A stretch of DNA of 64,000 bases from Stentor roeselii (GCA_006503475.1 RSEH01000136.1:1-64000), one strand, 5' to 3'; positions 29,847-40,030 are shown, numbered from the stretch's first letter. Numbers and translations are program-made. Notes: a model not told the origin generated them from the sequence alone.

Positions 29847-30932
29847 TTATTCCTTATCAGTCCACCTTTTCCTCGACCCATTTTCCCAAATTCCAGTCCT
29901 CTGTACCAGCTTTCCATCTTTAATAAAGCTATATTTTCCAGGACCATGTTGCATTCCATTCTTCCACTCTCCATCATATTTCTTCCCATCAGGCCAGACC
30001 ATGACTCCATTGCCATGTTTCTGGTCATCAACAAAGCTTCCATTATAAACCCTTCCATCCTTCCAACAAAATTCCCCAATTCCTCTCATTTTCCCATCAG
30101 CCCAAGAGCCTTTATAACTATTTCCATTCTTCCAAGTGAAAGACCCGAAGCCATGAATTTTATCAGCATAAAAGTCTCCTTCATATAAGTCTCCATTCCC
30201 GAACTCGATCTTTCCCCTGCCTTGTCGAAGTCCATTAACGTAATCGCCTTCGTATTTCATGCCGTCAGGCCACTCTTCTTTTCCATTTCCGTGAAGTTTA
30301 TTATTCTCGATTTTTCCTTCAAATCGCCCTCCGTGATTGCCGATGATTTTACCTTGACCATTCAATTTTCCATTCTTGAACTCGCCTTCGAAGACTGTGC
30401 CGGTTGGTTGAATCATTCGTGCTAGCCCTTGCAAAACTCCACTTTTAAAACTACCCACGACTTTTGTACCGTCTTTTGTTATTAGGCAACCTTCACCGTG
30501 GTGACGGCCTTTTAAGTCCCATTTACCTTCATAGATGCTGCCGTCGTCTAGTTGAAGAGCAGGCTTTTGAGTTACTTTGACACCGTCGTTCTCGATTTTT
30601 GGTTTGAAGGCTGGAAGCGAAGCTTCCAGCTTGGAAATGGTGGGGTCTTGAAAGGATGACAAAGCTTTTAACGTCGGAGGGTATTTCAACTCGAGTTGAA
30701 ACCAGATCCTTGCTTCTTTTTTAGCGTCTAGAGATGGTTGTAAGAGAGAGCGTGTCTGATGGCCTCGAACTGCTCCTTGAATGCGTGAAATCGTGTTTTT
30801 CGATAGCACTGCTGAAAAAGTCATCGCTTCTTCTTTTAAATCACTTTCAGTTGGACTGAACAGCCTCACATCAGAGACGTTTTTGTTGGGGCCTTCCGGG
30901 TTGCCTCCAAGACAAGAAAAGTTTCCTCCCAT
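29847..30932 (-). CDS. MORN-repeat protein with an IQ motif
   Basis: A 361-residue protein. From about residue 140 to the end it consists of about nine MORN repeats (YEGDYVNGLRQGRGKIEF and YKGSWADGKMRGIGEFCW are typical). These form elongated beta sheets and in ciliates and other protists mark cortical and basal-body structures. A canonical IQ motif (IQGAVRGHQTR, about 54-64) suggests calmodulin or centrin binding. The N-terminus MGGNFSCLGG fits N-myristoylation with a nearby palmitoylatable Cys, so membrane attachment at the cortex is likely. It ends 43 nt upstream of the SAS-4 start on the same strand. It is divergent from ATP synthase alpha across a 380-nt region that carries a direct repeat. 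Confidence 0.85.
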   Translation of the reverse strand: MGGNFSCLGGNPEGPNKNVSDVRLFSPTESDLKEEAMTFSAVLSKNTISRIQGAVRGHQTRSLLQPSLDAKKEARIWFQLELKYPPTLKALSSFQDPTISKLEASLPAFKPKIENDGVKVTQKPALQLDDGSIYEGKWDLKGRHHGEGCLITKDGTKVVGSFKSGVLQGLARMIQPTGTVFEGEFKNGKLNGQGKIIGNHGGRFEGKIENNKLHGNGKEEWPDGMKYEGDYVNGLRQGRGKIEFGNGDLYEGDFYADKIHGFGSFTWKNGNSYKGSWADGKMRGIGEFCWKDGRVYNGSFVDDQKHGNGVMVWPDGKKYDGEWKNGMQHGPGKYSFIKDGKLVQRTGIWENGSRKRWTDKE

Positions 30933-30939
30933 ATGATTT

Positions 30940-31087
30940 TCTTTATAAAATTGACTAGTTTATGTTCTTTTAATAAGAAAAGGATAACGGCACTTAGTCA
31001 CTCTTTCCTCCTTCAAAATCTTTATAAAATTGACTACTTTATGTTCTTTTTATAAAGAATCAGGCACTTATTCACTCATTCCCCTTC
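30940..31087. repeat. Direct repeat of about 70 bp in a divergent promoter region
   Basis: Unit 1 (about 30940-31014) and unit 2 (about 31019-31087) share TCTTTATAAAATTGACTA, TTTATGTTCTTTT and CACTCxTTCCxCCTTC in the same order, with some indels in the middle. They lie directly before the MORN start codon, between it and the ATP synthase alpha gene. Duplicated leader or promoter sequence is the simplest reading. Confidence 0.7.
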
Positions 31088-31313
31088 TAAATGACCTGAA
31101 ATTTATGAAACTTTCAAGAAAATCAAAAATCCTTAAAAAATCTAAAACTTTCTTAAAAAAATTCAATCTTCTCCTTTCTTATTCAAAAAATATTTAAGCT
31201 TTTCCCATAATTATTCTATTTAAATTTCCCTCTTCACAATCTTAAAAACACTGGGATCTTTTTACCACAGTGCCAGTTGACCTTGCGAATCAAGTCAAAA
31301 AATACCATTAAAA

Positions 31314-32918
31314 ATGTTTTCAAGAGCCCTGGCTCAAGTATCGAAATCAATTCCGTCGGCGTCGTTCGCGAACCGTTTGAAGGTCGGGGAAGCAGCAAGT
31401 ATCTTGAAAGAAAAAGTGTCTCAAATCTCTCAAGTGAATGATTTGAACGAGTTCGGAACAGTGATTTCAATTGGAGACGGAATTGCGAGAGTTTATGGTC
31501 TTGGAAAGGTAAAGGCCGGTGAAATGGTTGAATTTAAGACAGGTGTCAAAGGAATGGCTCTCAACTTGGAGTCGGATAATGTCGGAGTTGTGGTTTTGGG
31601 AAATGATAGAGAAATTCAAGAAGGGGATGTCGTCAAGAGAACTGGGAGCATCGTCGATGTGCCAGTTGGAGATGAGCTCTTAGGACGAGTCATCGATTCC
31701 CTTGGTAACCCAATCGACGGTAAAGGCCCAATCAAAACAAAGACCCGAGCCCGAATAGACGTAAAGGCTCCAGGTATAATTCCCAGAAAGTCAGTCCACG
31801 AGCCGATGCAAACCGGACTGAAAGCTGTAGACTCTTTAGTCCCAATCGGTCGAGGCCAGCGAGAACTAATAATCGGGGACCGTCAAACAGGAAAAACCGC
31901 GATCGCGATAGACACGATCTTAAACCAAAAGCGACATTTCGAGGAAGGAGCAGACGAAAAAAACCGTTTATACTGCATATACGTCGCCATCGGTCAGAAA
32001 AGAAGTACAGTGGCAAATATAGTCCGAGTCCTTCAAAACAACGACGCCCTTCGAAACTCTATAATAGTGGCTTCCACAGCTTCTGAAGCTGCACCATTAC
32101 AATTCTTAGCACCTTATGCAGGATGTGCAATTGGAGAGTATTTCAGAGACAACGGAAAACACGCCCTTATTATTTACGATGATTTAAGCAAACAAGCCGT
32201 GGCTTACCGACAGATGAGTCTTCTTCTGCGAAGACCTCCAGGAAGAGAGGCTTATCCGGGAGACGTGTTTTATCTTCACTCGCGGCTCTTGGAAAGAGCC
32301 GCCAAGATGCACCCTAAATATGGAGGAGGGTCTTTAACTGCTCTTCCTGTGATTGAGACTCAAGCTGGTGATGTCTCTGCTTATATTCCTACTAACGTCA
32401 TTTCTATCACTGATGGACAGATTTTCCTTGAAACTGAACTTTTTTATAAAGGAATTCGACCTGCTATCAATGTTGGACTTTCTGTCAGTCGTGTTGGAAG
32501 CGCTGCTCAGATCAAAGCGATGAAACAAGTCGCCGGGTCTTTGAAATTGGAACTCGCTCAGTATCGAGAAGTCGCAGCTTTTGCACAGTTTGGGTCGGAT
32601 TTAGATGCTACTACTCAGCAGCTTTTAAATAGAGGAGCGCAGCTCACTGAGCTGCTTAAACAAAAACAATATGTTCCTATGCCCGCTGAGGAACAGGTTT
32701 GTGTTGTGTTCGCTGGTGTCAAAGGATTTTTAGATAACATCCAAACCAGCGAAATCGGTAAATTCGAGCAAAAATTCTTAGAACATCTTCGAAGCAGGAA
32801 CCCTGAAGTCCTTGCAACGATTCGTAAAGAAGGAGTTTTATCAAAAGACACTGATGAAAAACTCAGAGCTATTCTCAAAGAGTTCATTCCAAGTGCTGGA
32901 CTCCTGGCCAAGGCTTAA
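31314..32918 (+). CDS. ATP5F1A: Mitochondrial F1F0-ATP synthase subunit alpha
   Basis: A 534-residue protein, close to the usual ~510-residue mature length plus a presequence. It forms the alpha3beta3 hexamer of F1 with beta subunits and holds non-catalytic nucleotide. Visible landmarks are [18 protein letters not shown], the Walker A motif [29 protein letters not shown] (Walker B region), the [28 protein letters not shown] block, and [19 protein letters not shown]. The N-terminus [20 protein letters not shown] is a typical cleavable mitochondrial signal with Arg/Lys and Ser and no acidic residues. No in-frame TAA, TAG or TGA occurs in this highly conserved gene, which supports a standard genetic code. 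Middle and end parts use different codon styles. Confidence 0.97.
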   Translation: MFSRALAQVSKSIPSASFANRLKVGEAASILKEKVSQISQVNDLNEFGTVISIGDGIARVYGLGKVKAGEMVEFKTGVKGMALNLESDNVGVVVLGNDREIQEGDVVKRTGSIVDVPVGDELLGRVIDSLGNPIDGKGPIKTKTRARIDVKAPGIIPRKSVHEPMQTGLKAVDSLVPIGRGQRELIIGDRQTGKTAIAIDTILNQKRHFEEGADEKNRLYCIYVAIGQKRSTVANIVRVLQNNDALRNSIIVASTASEAAPLQFLAPYAGCAIGEYFRDNGKHALIIYDDLSKQAVAYRQMSLLLRRPPGREAYPGDVFYLHSRLLERAAKMHPKYGGGSLTALPVIETQAGDVSAYIPTNVISITDGQIFLETELFYKGIRPAINVGLSVSRVGSAAQIKAMKQVAGSLKLELAQYREVAAFAQFGSDLDATTQQLLNRGAQLTELLKQKQYVPMPAEEQVCVVFAGVKGFLDNIQTSEIGKFEQKFLEHLRSRNPEVLATIRKEGVLSKDTDEKLRAILKEFIPSAGLLAKA

Positions 32919-32934
32919 GTAAGAATAGATATAA

Positions 32935-35382
32935 ATGGAATTGCAGATTCTCGAGTTCTTGAACGACAAAATCGCCTTTTTGGAAAAATTCAGCAGAGGA
33001 GAATTCGAAGTTAAGCCTGTTTTGATCGGCTTTATTTTCAGCTTCGTTCAGAGAGATTTGAAGGACAGGGTCGAGTTGTTTCGGGCCTTGAGAAGGATTC
33101 GGAATGAAGTCGGGGATTTGTATCAGATTGCTTATGCTATTGTTAAATGCTTGAAGTCTGCTGAGGCTTATTTGGAACAGTTTCAAAGTCAGGAGTTTTT
33201 GGATGAGTATTATGAAATCACTCGAGAATTGGCTTCGATGAAAATACCCAAAGCTTTAGAAGGAAAAGTTGCTGTTTTGTTTTGCAGCAACTGGATAAGA
33301 CTAGCTGAAGTTTACGTTAAAACTGAAAACTTCACAAAAGTTTATAAGCTAGGTAAGAAAAACATTCGACTTTTCACCAGACTTCCAGTGATTTTAAGTG
33401 CAGAAATCGAGGAAGACATATCCGTAATAATCAGATACCTAGACGAAAGAAACGAATCAGAAATCCAATTAAGAATATCCAACATGCTACGATTTCTAAG
33501 ATTTGATTCACAGATATCTTCAGATCATAAGATATTAAGCGATTTTCTATCATTCAGTATAATCACATTATTCAAAAACAGTTCAAACCTGGACCTAATC
33601 CAAGAAATCAACAAGAAAATCGAGGAAAACAACCAATATTTTGACGAGCTAAGTCGAATCGACATGAAAAACAGTTTTTCATTGCGAATAAAGCCAAACT
33701 ATTCCCAGGTCCAGATGCCAAAGGCAGGATTGGTTCATCAGAAGGGAAAGGCCGAGTTAAACCAATACGAAAAAAAAGATGTGGTCGAATTCTACCCCAG
33801 CAAGCAAAACATTATAAAAATTCCAATAAAAGACTACTCTGAAAAATCCGCACATGTCGGGTACAACCCGAACCCTAAACCTATTATCAATCAATTCAAA
33901 CCTCAGGCAAAAGAACCTTTTTTTAACAAAGTCGATGACGCTCCTAAGGAAATTTCGATTGGAAATAAAGACTTCGAACAAACTCTCAAAGATCTGATTC
34001 AGAGTTGTTTGGAACAGTCAAAAAAAAAAGCAATTGATAAAGAAGTGATTAACTCGATGTTTGAATCATATGAAAAAGAAGAAATCACCTTTTCGAAGCA
34101 GCTTCACAAGATCTTGAACGAAACAATAAATAACAGTTACAGTGAAGACAACTTCGAGTTCTGGGAAATGATCACAGATGTTTCAAAGTCTTTTCTTCAA
34201 GTAAGTGAAGTTTCTGAACTAATTGAAACTATCAATTCTAAAAATCATGAGAGAGGCCAAAGTGAGCAGGTTAGAAGAGGAAAGATGAATAGTCACCATT
34301 CTCCAATATCAAGAGAACGAGACTTTAAACCTAAAAATCAAGAGTATAGCCCTTGGAACCTAGAAGAAAAAAAAGAACTTAACCAGAATTTTTCACAAGA
34401 AAAACCAGTTCAAAAAAAAGAAATTCAAGAAAAAGAGGAAAATTTAAGAGATGCTTATAATCAGGATGAGAAAAAATCTGTTGATACTGGAATCAGTTGT
34501 GCTTATTACGGTGTCCTCAACCTTCAATGTAAAGATTTCTTGGAAAAAATTCGCTCACAAACTACTGAACTGGCTCAAATAAATGAACCTATTCAAAGGA
34601 TGAAGGACTTGCTGAGGGAAAAGTCGCCTGGATCCAAGTTGAACTTAATTGGCTCTGCATACTCGGGGACTCATATAAAAGGAACTGAAGTTGACCTCAA
34701 TTTTATTGACTTTTTGAATCCTAGCCCTTGTCAGTTGTTGAAGTCAGTGATTGGGGCTTTAAAGTTTATTGTTATTGAGGAATACTCCAATAGTATTACT
34801 TTTAATTTTGGAGAGATAAGATATTGTGTTTATATCAACCTTGAGTTTTATTATGAAACTTCTTTGTTGGTTAAAACTTATTGTGGACTGGATTCGAGGT
34901 TAAAAGACTTGGTCACTCTAGTAAAGTTCTGGGCACATAAACACGAAATCTATCACGGTCTCCTAACAGGTTTCCACATAACTCTACTCTGCATAACATT
35001 TTTACAGATGTGTCAACCACCCATTCTTCCCCTTCTACAACAAGGCGAGCACAATATCGAACCTTCAGGAGAAGTTGACATATGGTTCGAGCGTAACTCC
35101 GAGTTTTTCAGTACCAACACTTCCACCTTAGGAGAGATAATCGCATATTTTTTCCCTTACTTAGCAACTCTTTCAGACCTCTACACATGTTTTCCATCTT
35201 CAGGACAAGTTCTTCCAAATCCTTCCGACATGCTTCTTTCCTGTTGTTCTCTTTTCGGAAACACAGAAGTTTCAGCAGTGTTTAAAAGTTCTGAAAGTAG
35301 TTCATTTTTAAGAAAATCTTTGGAAGAAACAACAGAAAATCTATCAAATCAGGCTGATTTATATAAAATAATGAGAATTTAG
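32935..35382 (+). CDS. Non-canonical poly(A) polymerase / TUTase-like protein, possibly inactive
   Basis: An 815-residue protein starting 16 nt after the ATP synthase alpha stop. The N-terminal ~230 residues form an unrecognised helical domain; a charged, Lys/Glu-rich linker extends to about 515. The C-terminus (about 520-770) has the Cid1/TRF4-type nucleotidyltransferase fold: KLNLIGSAYSGT, then GTEVDLNFID, and further on VKFWAHKHEIYHGLLTGFH, the PAP-associated helix region. Active enzymes have (S)DxD at the first metal site and a third Asp in a VDI-like strand. Here the first reads EVD and the strand reads YINLEF, with Asn. Metal binding is therefore doubtful and the protein may be a pseudo-enzyme or scaffold. 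Nine nt separate it from the CPSF160 gene. Confidence 0.7.
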   Translation: MELQILEFLNDKIAFLEKFSRGEFEVKPVLIGFIFSFVQRDLKDRVELFRALRRIRNEVGDLYQIAYAIVKCLKSAEAYLEQFQSQEFLDEYYEITRELASMKIPKALEGKVAVLFCSNWIRLAEVYVKTENFTKVYKLGKKNIRLFTRLPVILSAEIEEDISVIIRYLDERNESEIQLRISNMLRFLRFDSQISSDHKILSDFLSFSIITLFKNSSNLDLIQEINKKIEENNQYFDELSRIDMKNSFSLRIKPNYSQVQMPKAGLVHQKGKAELNQYEKKDVVEFYPSKQNIIKIPIKDYSEKSAHVGYNPNPKPIINQFKPQAKEPFFNKVDDAPKEISIGNKDFEQTLKDLIQSCLEQSKKKAIDKEVINSMFESYEKEEITFSKQLHKILNETINNSYSEDNFEFWEMITDVSKSFLQVSEVSELIETINSKNHERGQSEQVRRGKMNSHHSPISRERDFKPKNQEYSPWNLEEKKELNQNFSQEKPVQKKEIQEKEENLRDAYNQDEKKSVDTGISCAYYGVLNLQCKDFLEKIRSQTTELAQINEPIQRMKDLLREKSPGSKLNLIGSAYSGTHIKGTEVDLNFIDFLNPSPCQLLKSVIGALKFIVIEEYSNSITFNFGEIRYCVYINLEFYYETSLLVKTYCGLDSRLKDLVTLVKFWAHKHEIYHGLLTGFHITLLCITFLQMCQPPILPLLQQGEHNIEPSGEVDIWFERNSEFFSTNTSTLGEIIAYFFPYLATLSDLYTCFPSSGQVLPNPSDMLLSCCSLFGNTEVSAVFKSSESSSFLRKSLEETTENLSNQADLYKIMRI

Positions 35383-35391
35383 GTAATAATA

Positions 35392-38300
35392 ATGGAGAGC
35401 TTCTCGTTTTACCAAGAAATAACCTCTTGTTCTAGTGTGACTCACTGTGTGACGGGTTACTTCGCGTATCACTCTCAGCAGCTCTTATTATCTCGACATA
35501 CTTCTTTAGAGCTTTATGAACTTGCTGTTCCTTTGAAGCTCGTTTGTAAGATGAATTTGCAGGGAGAGGTTCAGAGTTTAGCTGTTGTTAAACATTCTAA
35601 TTATGAGAATGATTTGGTTGTTGTAGCTTTTAGAGAAGCTAAACTTGTTACTATGATTTATAATCAGAATTGCAATTCTTTTGAAGTACTTGCTTTGCAT
35701 TCTTTTGAAAATGAAAAGGGACTTAAGGGAATTAATGTTTTAGCTGATCCTGATAGTCGATGTCTTGTTGGACAAATTGCTGGGAATAAGGTTTTTGTTG
35801 TGCCTACCAGAATCCAAGACAGAGTAATAGACGAGAACTACCCTTACTCCTTAATGGGCCACGACATCTTCAAACCTCTATTCACAATCGAAGTTCCAAT
35901 CTACTGCCGAAGCATGGTATTAATAAAAGGCTACACAGACCCAATGCTAGCAGTTTTATACAGTCCAAAGCCTCTTCAATACCCCTTGGCCGTGAAATTT
36001 TTCAGTCTAAACCTAAAAAAAAAAGAGTCAAAAGAAGAAAAGTCAACAATCACCCTTCCAGATTCCTGTTGCCATACACTAGTAGCTCTTCACCACCCTT
36101 TAAACGGCATCTTAGTATTAAGTTCAATGATAATCTACTTCATCGGAGACAACCATCAAAATCAATTCACCCTTCAAAACTACAAACTTGACAACTGCGC
36201 CTACGAGTTCATCGACTCCCACAAGCTTCTTCTCCTTCTCTCCTCCGGCGACTTCATCATGCTCGGTTTGAACTACACAATGAAAGACAACATCGAGGTG
36301 CTCAACGACAGGACTGACTCAGTGGTCACTATTTTGCCTTTGGACTTTCCTCAACTCTTCTCAGCATATGAAGCTCGTTTGAAGTTTTGCAGTCCTTTTT
36401 TATTCGTCGGGTCAAAAATCCATGATTCTTTTTTATTTACTTTAAAACAATGCATCGTTGAAAAAGAATACTCTGAGGTGCAAGATGGGGTTTTGACTAG
36501 TTTAACTTACAAGAGAATTTCGTTTCTTATTGAAAAGTCAGATGAACTTACGGGAATCGCAGGAGCTATTAATTCTGCGTTGTTTACTCGTGAAGTCTCT
36601 GAAGGTGATAAGGTGAACGAGATCCTTGTTGCGAGTGGATATGGAAAAAATTCATATATTAGCAAAATTTCTCTTTATGTCGTTCCTGTCAAGTTTCAAG
36701 TGATTGACGAGGATTCTATGGAAGGTATCAATGAAATCAATGGACTTTTCTCTGTATCTGGCAAGGAATTCGACCGTTTTATAGTGATAAGCAAGACATA
36801 TTCAACTGAAGTGTTGAAAGTTGATGAGCAAATCGAGGACTTCACAAGTAGCACTGATTTTTTTTCTCAGATTAAGACGATATCAGCAGGAAACCTGGGA
36901 AAAGACATGATTTATCAATGCTACATCAACGGTATCCGCCTGATGGACAATCAATGCAAGTTGATAAGAGACGTTTTCAAGCCGAGCATCTGGAAAGTTT
37001 CAGTCATCGGGAAAAAAGTTTCTATTTTATACCTGGACGGCTCTATCGAGAACTACCGGTTCAGACGAGAAAAAGACGATTTTTTGAATAGGATAAATGA
37101 AATGGCGACAAGTATTTCAACTTGCAAGCTGCTGCGCACACATATCTTGGCAATAGGAAAAGAAAACGGCGCACTTGACTTGTATTACATGTTGACTGGC
37201 ACTAGGGTGTTGTCCTGTCCTCATGCCACTGAAGGCCCTGCTCTTCTGACAAATGAAAACACTTTAAACCTGCCGATAACTGACCCGAGTCAGAAGATTG
37301 AAGGACTTGCATCATCAGAAATTCCTTATATTGCAGACCTGCTGGTCTGCACCTTTAAAGACTTGATGGTCATTTGCATGAGTTTGTCAACAGGACAGAT
37401 ATTTTTATATAAAAGCTTCGAAACCTTCAAATTTACTCGAATTGTGACAAGTCTTTACCTCGGACCTTGTGATTTTAATCATGACCAGAAAACTTTTCAT
37501 GTGTTAAGACAAGGAATTTTAGTTAGTCATTCTTTGAGAAATTTTATAATTGTTCCGAATTTGGAAAGAAAAACAGTTCATGTTCATCCTTATGGAAGAA
37601 AAGCGGAAATAATTTCTTGTTGTTGCTCTTTTAACCACCCTGACTGTGTGAATGGCTTTATGTTGAAGAAAAACTGTCATTTGGAGATCAGTAAATTTGA
37701 AGAAAACTTGGAAAATTCCATGAATCAGGAACTTTTAATGGTTCGGAAACGCTTTCAAGAGACTCCTAGACATATATTGTCGCATGATAGTTATATTATT
37801 GTTTCGTTTTTCTCTGATGTCGATGTTGTTCAGTATAGGGTTAAAGAATTTGTATTTGTTCCTGGAAGCGGGTTGTTTGAAATCAGTGAGGTCAAGGATT
37901 TCATGGAGGCTGAGGTCATTATGGCCATGTGCATCTGCAAGTTCAGTCGGAAAATCAAACCGCCTTATGATTATCTTGCTATTGCTACTGGAGTCATTGG
38001 AAATGAAGAGACTACATCTCAGGGAAGACTCTTGTTGTTTTCTTTTAATGAAGGAAGACTTGTTTTTGAAAAGTTGCATAAGGCTCCTGGGCTTAAAGGG
38101 TGTTGCTCGGCGTTGGCTTGTATTCATGATTATTTATTGGTTGGTGCAGGTCCAGAGCTAAAAATCTTCAACTTCGTAGATGAAGAAGGAATGGTTTACC
38201 TAGAGCCAGTAGCCTTTTACTACGGTTACACAATGTCGACAGGTCTAGACGTGAAAGGTCCTCTAGTTCTCTGCACCGACACTCTAAACCAGATGTACCT

Positions 38301-38844
38301 ATTAGAATACGAAGAAGCCAGTAGCTGCAAGAATCTAAATCTAAAAGGTCAATATTTTCGTCAATTATTCCCATTATCAGTGAGTTTTCACGAGTCACGT
38401 CAAGTAGTTGCTGACAAGTTCAAAAACATTCACATTTTCATGAATCACGAAAATTCAGACAAAATCGAGAAAGTCGGAGACATTCATACAGGTCTAACGA
38501 TTTTTAGCTTCTGTAATTGGGAAAATACTCTTCTTATGATAAGCCTTGAAGGCGCCATCAGTGCTCTTTCACTCAGTTATGAAGGAGTTTATCGAAAAGT
38601 CAATGCTTTGCTCAACTCGATGCATGAAAGCCTTCCGAATAGAGCTGGACTCAATCAGAGAGAATTTCGACTGTCATCGACGCAGGAAAGAGAAAGACAG
38701 AGGAAGAGTGTGTTGGATTTGAGCTATGTGATGAATTATTGTTACTTGTCTTTGCCCCTGCAGAATCTTATTGCAAGGAATAATGGAAATGTGCCTTTGC
38801 GTGTTTTGCTGGAATTGTCTGAACTTAATAGTTTATATAATTAG
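35392..38844 (+). CDS. CPSF1: Cleavage and polyadenylation specificity factor subunit 1 (CPSF160/Cft1)
   Basis: A 1150-residue protein made almost wholly of beta-propeller sequence, as in the CPSF160/DDB1/SF3B3 superfamily. CPSF160 rather than DDB1 is indicated by the C-terminal helical part: NALLNSMHESLPNRAGLNQ, then REFRLS, then SVLDLSYVMNYCYLSL, matching the LPHxAGLNPRAFR...LDGxLLxRYLxL signature of CPSF160. Further matches are TTSQGRLLLFSF and EGPALL. CPSF160 is the scaffold that holds CPSF30, WDR33 and Fip1 for AAUAAA recognition in nuclear mRNA 3'-end formation. It is shorter than human (about 1440) or yeast (1357) but similar in order. It runs directly downstream of the nucleotidyltransferase-like gene on the same strand. 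Confidence 0.85.
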   Translation: MESFSFYQEITSCSSVTHCVTGYFAYHSQQLLLSRHTSLELYELAVPLKLVCKMNLQGEVQSLAVVKHSNYENDLVVVAFREAKLVTMIYNQNCNSFEVLALHSFENEKGLKGINVLADPDSRCLVGQIAGNKVFVVPTRIQDRVIDENYPYSLMGHDIFKPLFTIEVPIYCRSMVLIKGYTDPMLAVLYSPKPLQYPLAVKFFSLNLKKKESKEEKSTITLPDSCCHTLVALHHPLNGILVLSSMIIYFIGDNHQNQFTLQNYKLDNCAYEFIDSHKLLLLLSSGDFIMLGLNYTMKDNIEVLNDRTDSVVTILPLDFPQLFSAYEARLKFCSPFLFVGSKIHDSFLFTLKQCIVEKEYSEVQDGVLTSLTYKRISFLIEKSDELTGIAGAINSALFTREVSEGDKVNEILVASGYGKNSYISKISLYVVPVKFQVIDEDSMEGINEINGLFSVSGKEFDRFIVISKTYSTEVLKVDEQIEDFTSSTDFFSQIKTISAGNLGKDMIYQCYINGIRLMDNQCKLIRDVFKPSIWKVSVIGKKVSILYLDGSIENYRFRREKDDFLNRINEMATSISTCKLLRTHILAIGKENGALDLYYMLTGTRVLSCPHATEGPALLTNENTLNLPITDPSQKIEGLASSEIPYIADLLVCTFKDLMVICMSLSTGQIFLYKSFETFKFTRIVTSLYLGPCDFNHDQKTFHVLRQGILVSHSLRNFIIVPNLERKTVHVHPYGRKAEIISCCCSFNHPDCVNGFMLKKNCHLEISKFEENLENSMNQELLMVRKRFQETPRHILSHDSYIIVSFFSDVDVVQYRVKEFVFVPGSGLFEISEVKDFMEAEVIMAMCICKFSRKIKPPYDYLAIATGVIGNEETTSQGRLLLFSFNEGRLVFEKLHKAPGLKGCCSALACIHDYLLVGAGPELKIFNFVDEEGMVYLEPVAFYYGYTMSTGLDVKGPLVLCTDTLNQMYLLEYEEASSCKNLNLKGQYFRQLFPLSVSFHESRQVVADKFKNIHIFMNHENSDKIEKVGDIHTGLTIFSFCNWENTLLMISLEGAISALSLSYEGVYRKVNALLNSMHESLPNRAGLNQREFRLSSTQERERQRKSVLDLSYVMNYCYLSLPLQNLIARNNGNVPLRVLLELSELNSLYN

Positions 38845-39712
38845 AGAAGGATTTTCAAGTTTATTATGATTAGAATAAAAAAGTTAAGAGAATAGTCATT
38901 AAAAGAATTCTAATCTATTAAAAATGTTGTATTTTCGCATATCTTCTGAATCTTGAAGGACTATAAATGAATCTTTCGAACAACTTTAGTTTTGAAGATA
39001 AGCCTCTGTCAATAATAGAAAAATCAGCACTTATCATGCGAAAATATTTCCACTGGCAATATCCACTAATAGTCAATTCGATATTTCATCAAAAAACACA
39101 ACTTTCCTTCACTTAACATTCATTTCTTGGGTAAAGTGAAAGAGTCCACTTTCCAACAGGATCTCTTTACCTGAAAAAGTCTCTTTCAAAGAACTTCCAG
39201 TTTCCAGTCATTTCTGAGTTCAAACAGAACAACTCTGAAGGACAATTTTGCCGAATATACCCTCAACAGCCATCTAAATGAAGATTTGATCAGCCACTAT
39301 GCTTGTAAAGGTTCATCAAAACATGTTTATTCCAAGTATCTCAAGATCTGTATCATGAAACTAAAAAAAATTAAAAATTTTTCATTTTGTGAAGTTTGTA
39401 GAAAAACTTTTCAATGAAATTCAAAACCACCAGAAAGTTTCTCTTTACACTGAAGAGTCTTTTCGCTTCTACCTTTTTTATAGCTTTTTGTATGTTTGGC
39501 GAATTTTTTGTTTTTTTGTTTTCAATAAACTGATTTAAGAATCGCCTGAAGGTGTAGTGATTATATCGGCTTGCACAATATTTGGAATCATCGGAGTACT
39601 TACTTGTTCTTAGCTGTTTCTAAGCGAGGATCTGCTTTTTTGTGAAGGATGTAGTGGAATGGAGGATTTTAACAAGAGATAATAAATAAAGAATGAAGTA
39701 TCAGGGATTATA
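38845..39712 (+). other. Gene-free stretch with two protein-like open frames
   Basis: There is no complete gene. Two plus-strand frames look protein-like. 38967-39116 starts with ATG and has 49 codons (MNLSNNFSFEDKPL, later IIEKSALIMRKYFHW). 39175-39417 has 80 sense codons without an ATG near its start (TTLKDNFAEYTLNSHLNED, later NFSFCEVCRKTF). They are in different frames. I could not join them by a 15-nt intron of the usual pattern, so a relic is more likely than a gene. No family was recognised. Confidence 0.3.
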
Positions 39713-40030
39713 ATGTTAAAGTATAGTTTTGTTGATAGTATTCCTTCTTACTTGACTTGCACTCTTTGTGGAAGTGTTTTTGACTCACCTGTTCGTATCA
39801 ACTGTTCTCATACTTTTTGTAGGTCTTGTCTTTTTGTGTGGAATATGGAAAGCTCGAACTGTCCTCAATGTAAAAAAAAAATTGTTTCAGATCTTACGTC
39901 TCCTGATTTAGTAGCTTCTGGACTTGTTAACGATATTGAAGTTTTGTGCAATAATACGGGATGTGAATGGAAAGGAAAACTAGAGAGCTTTTCAGAGCAT
40001 CCATGCAATTTCAATATTTCAAATACTTAG
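39713..40030 (+). CDS. Short RING plus TRAF-type zinc-finger protein
   Basis: A 105-residue protein. The RING is complete: CTLC, CSHTFCRSC and CPQC give C16, C19, C31, H33, C36, C39, C50 and C53. A single TRAF/SINA-like finger follows (LCNNTGCEWKGKLESFSEHPC). This fits an E3 ubiquitin ligase of the RING/TRAF-zf type, but those usually go on with more fingers, a coiled coil or a MATH domain. Here the frame stops right after the first finger, so the gene may be truncated or may act as an adaptor. It lies directly upstream of the RPN3 relic, and the whole segment may be decaying. Confidence 0.65.
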   Translation: MLKYSFVDSIPSYLTCTLCGSVFDSPVRINCSHTFCRSCLFVWNMESSNCPQCKKKIVSDLTSPDLVASGLVNDIEVLCNNTGCEWKGKLESFSEHPCNFNISNT

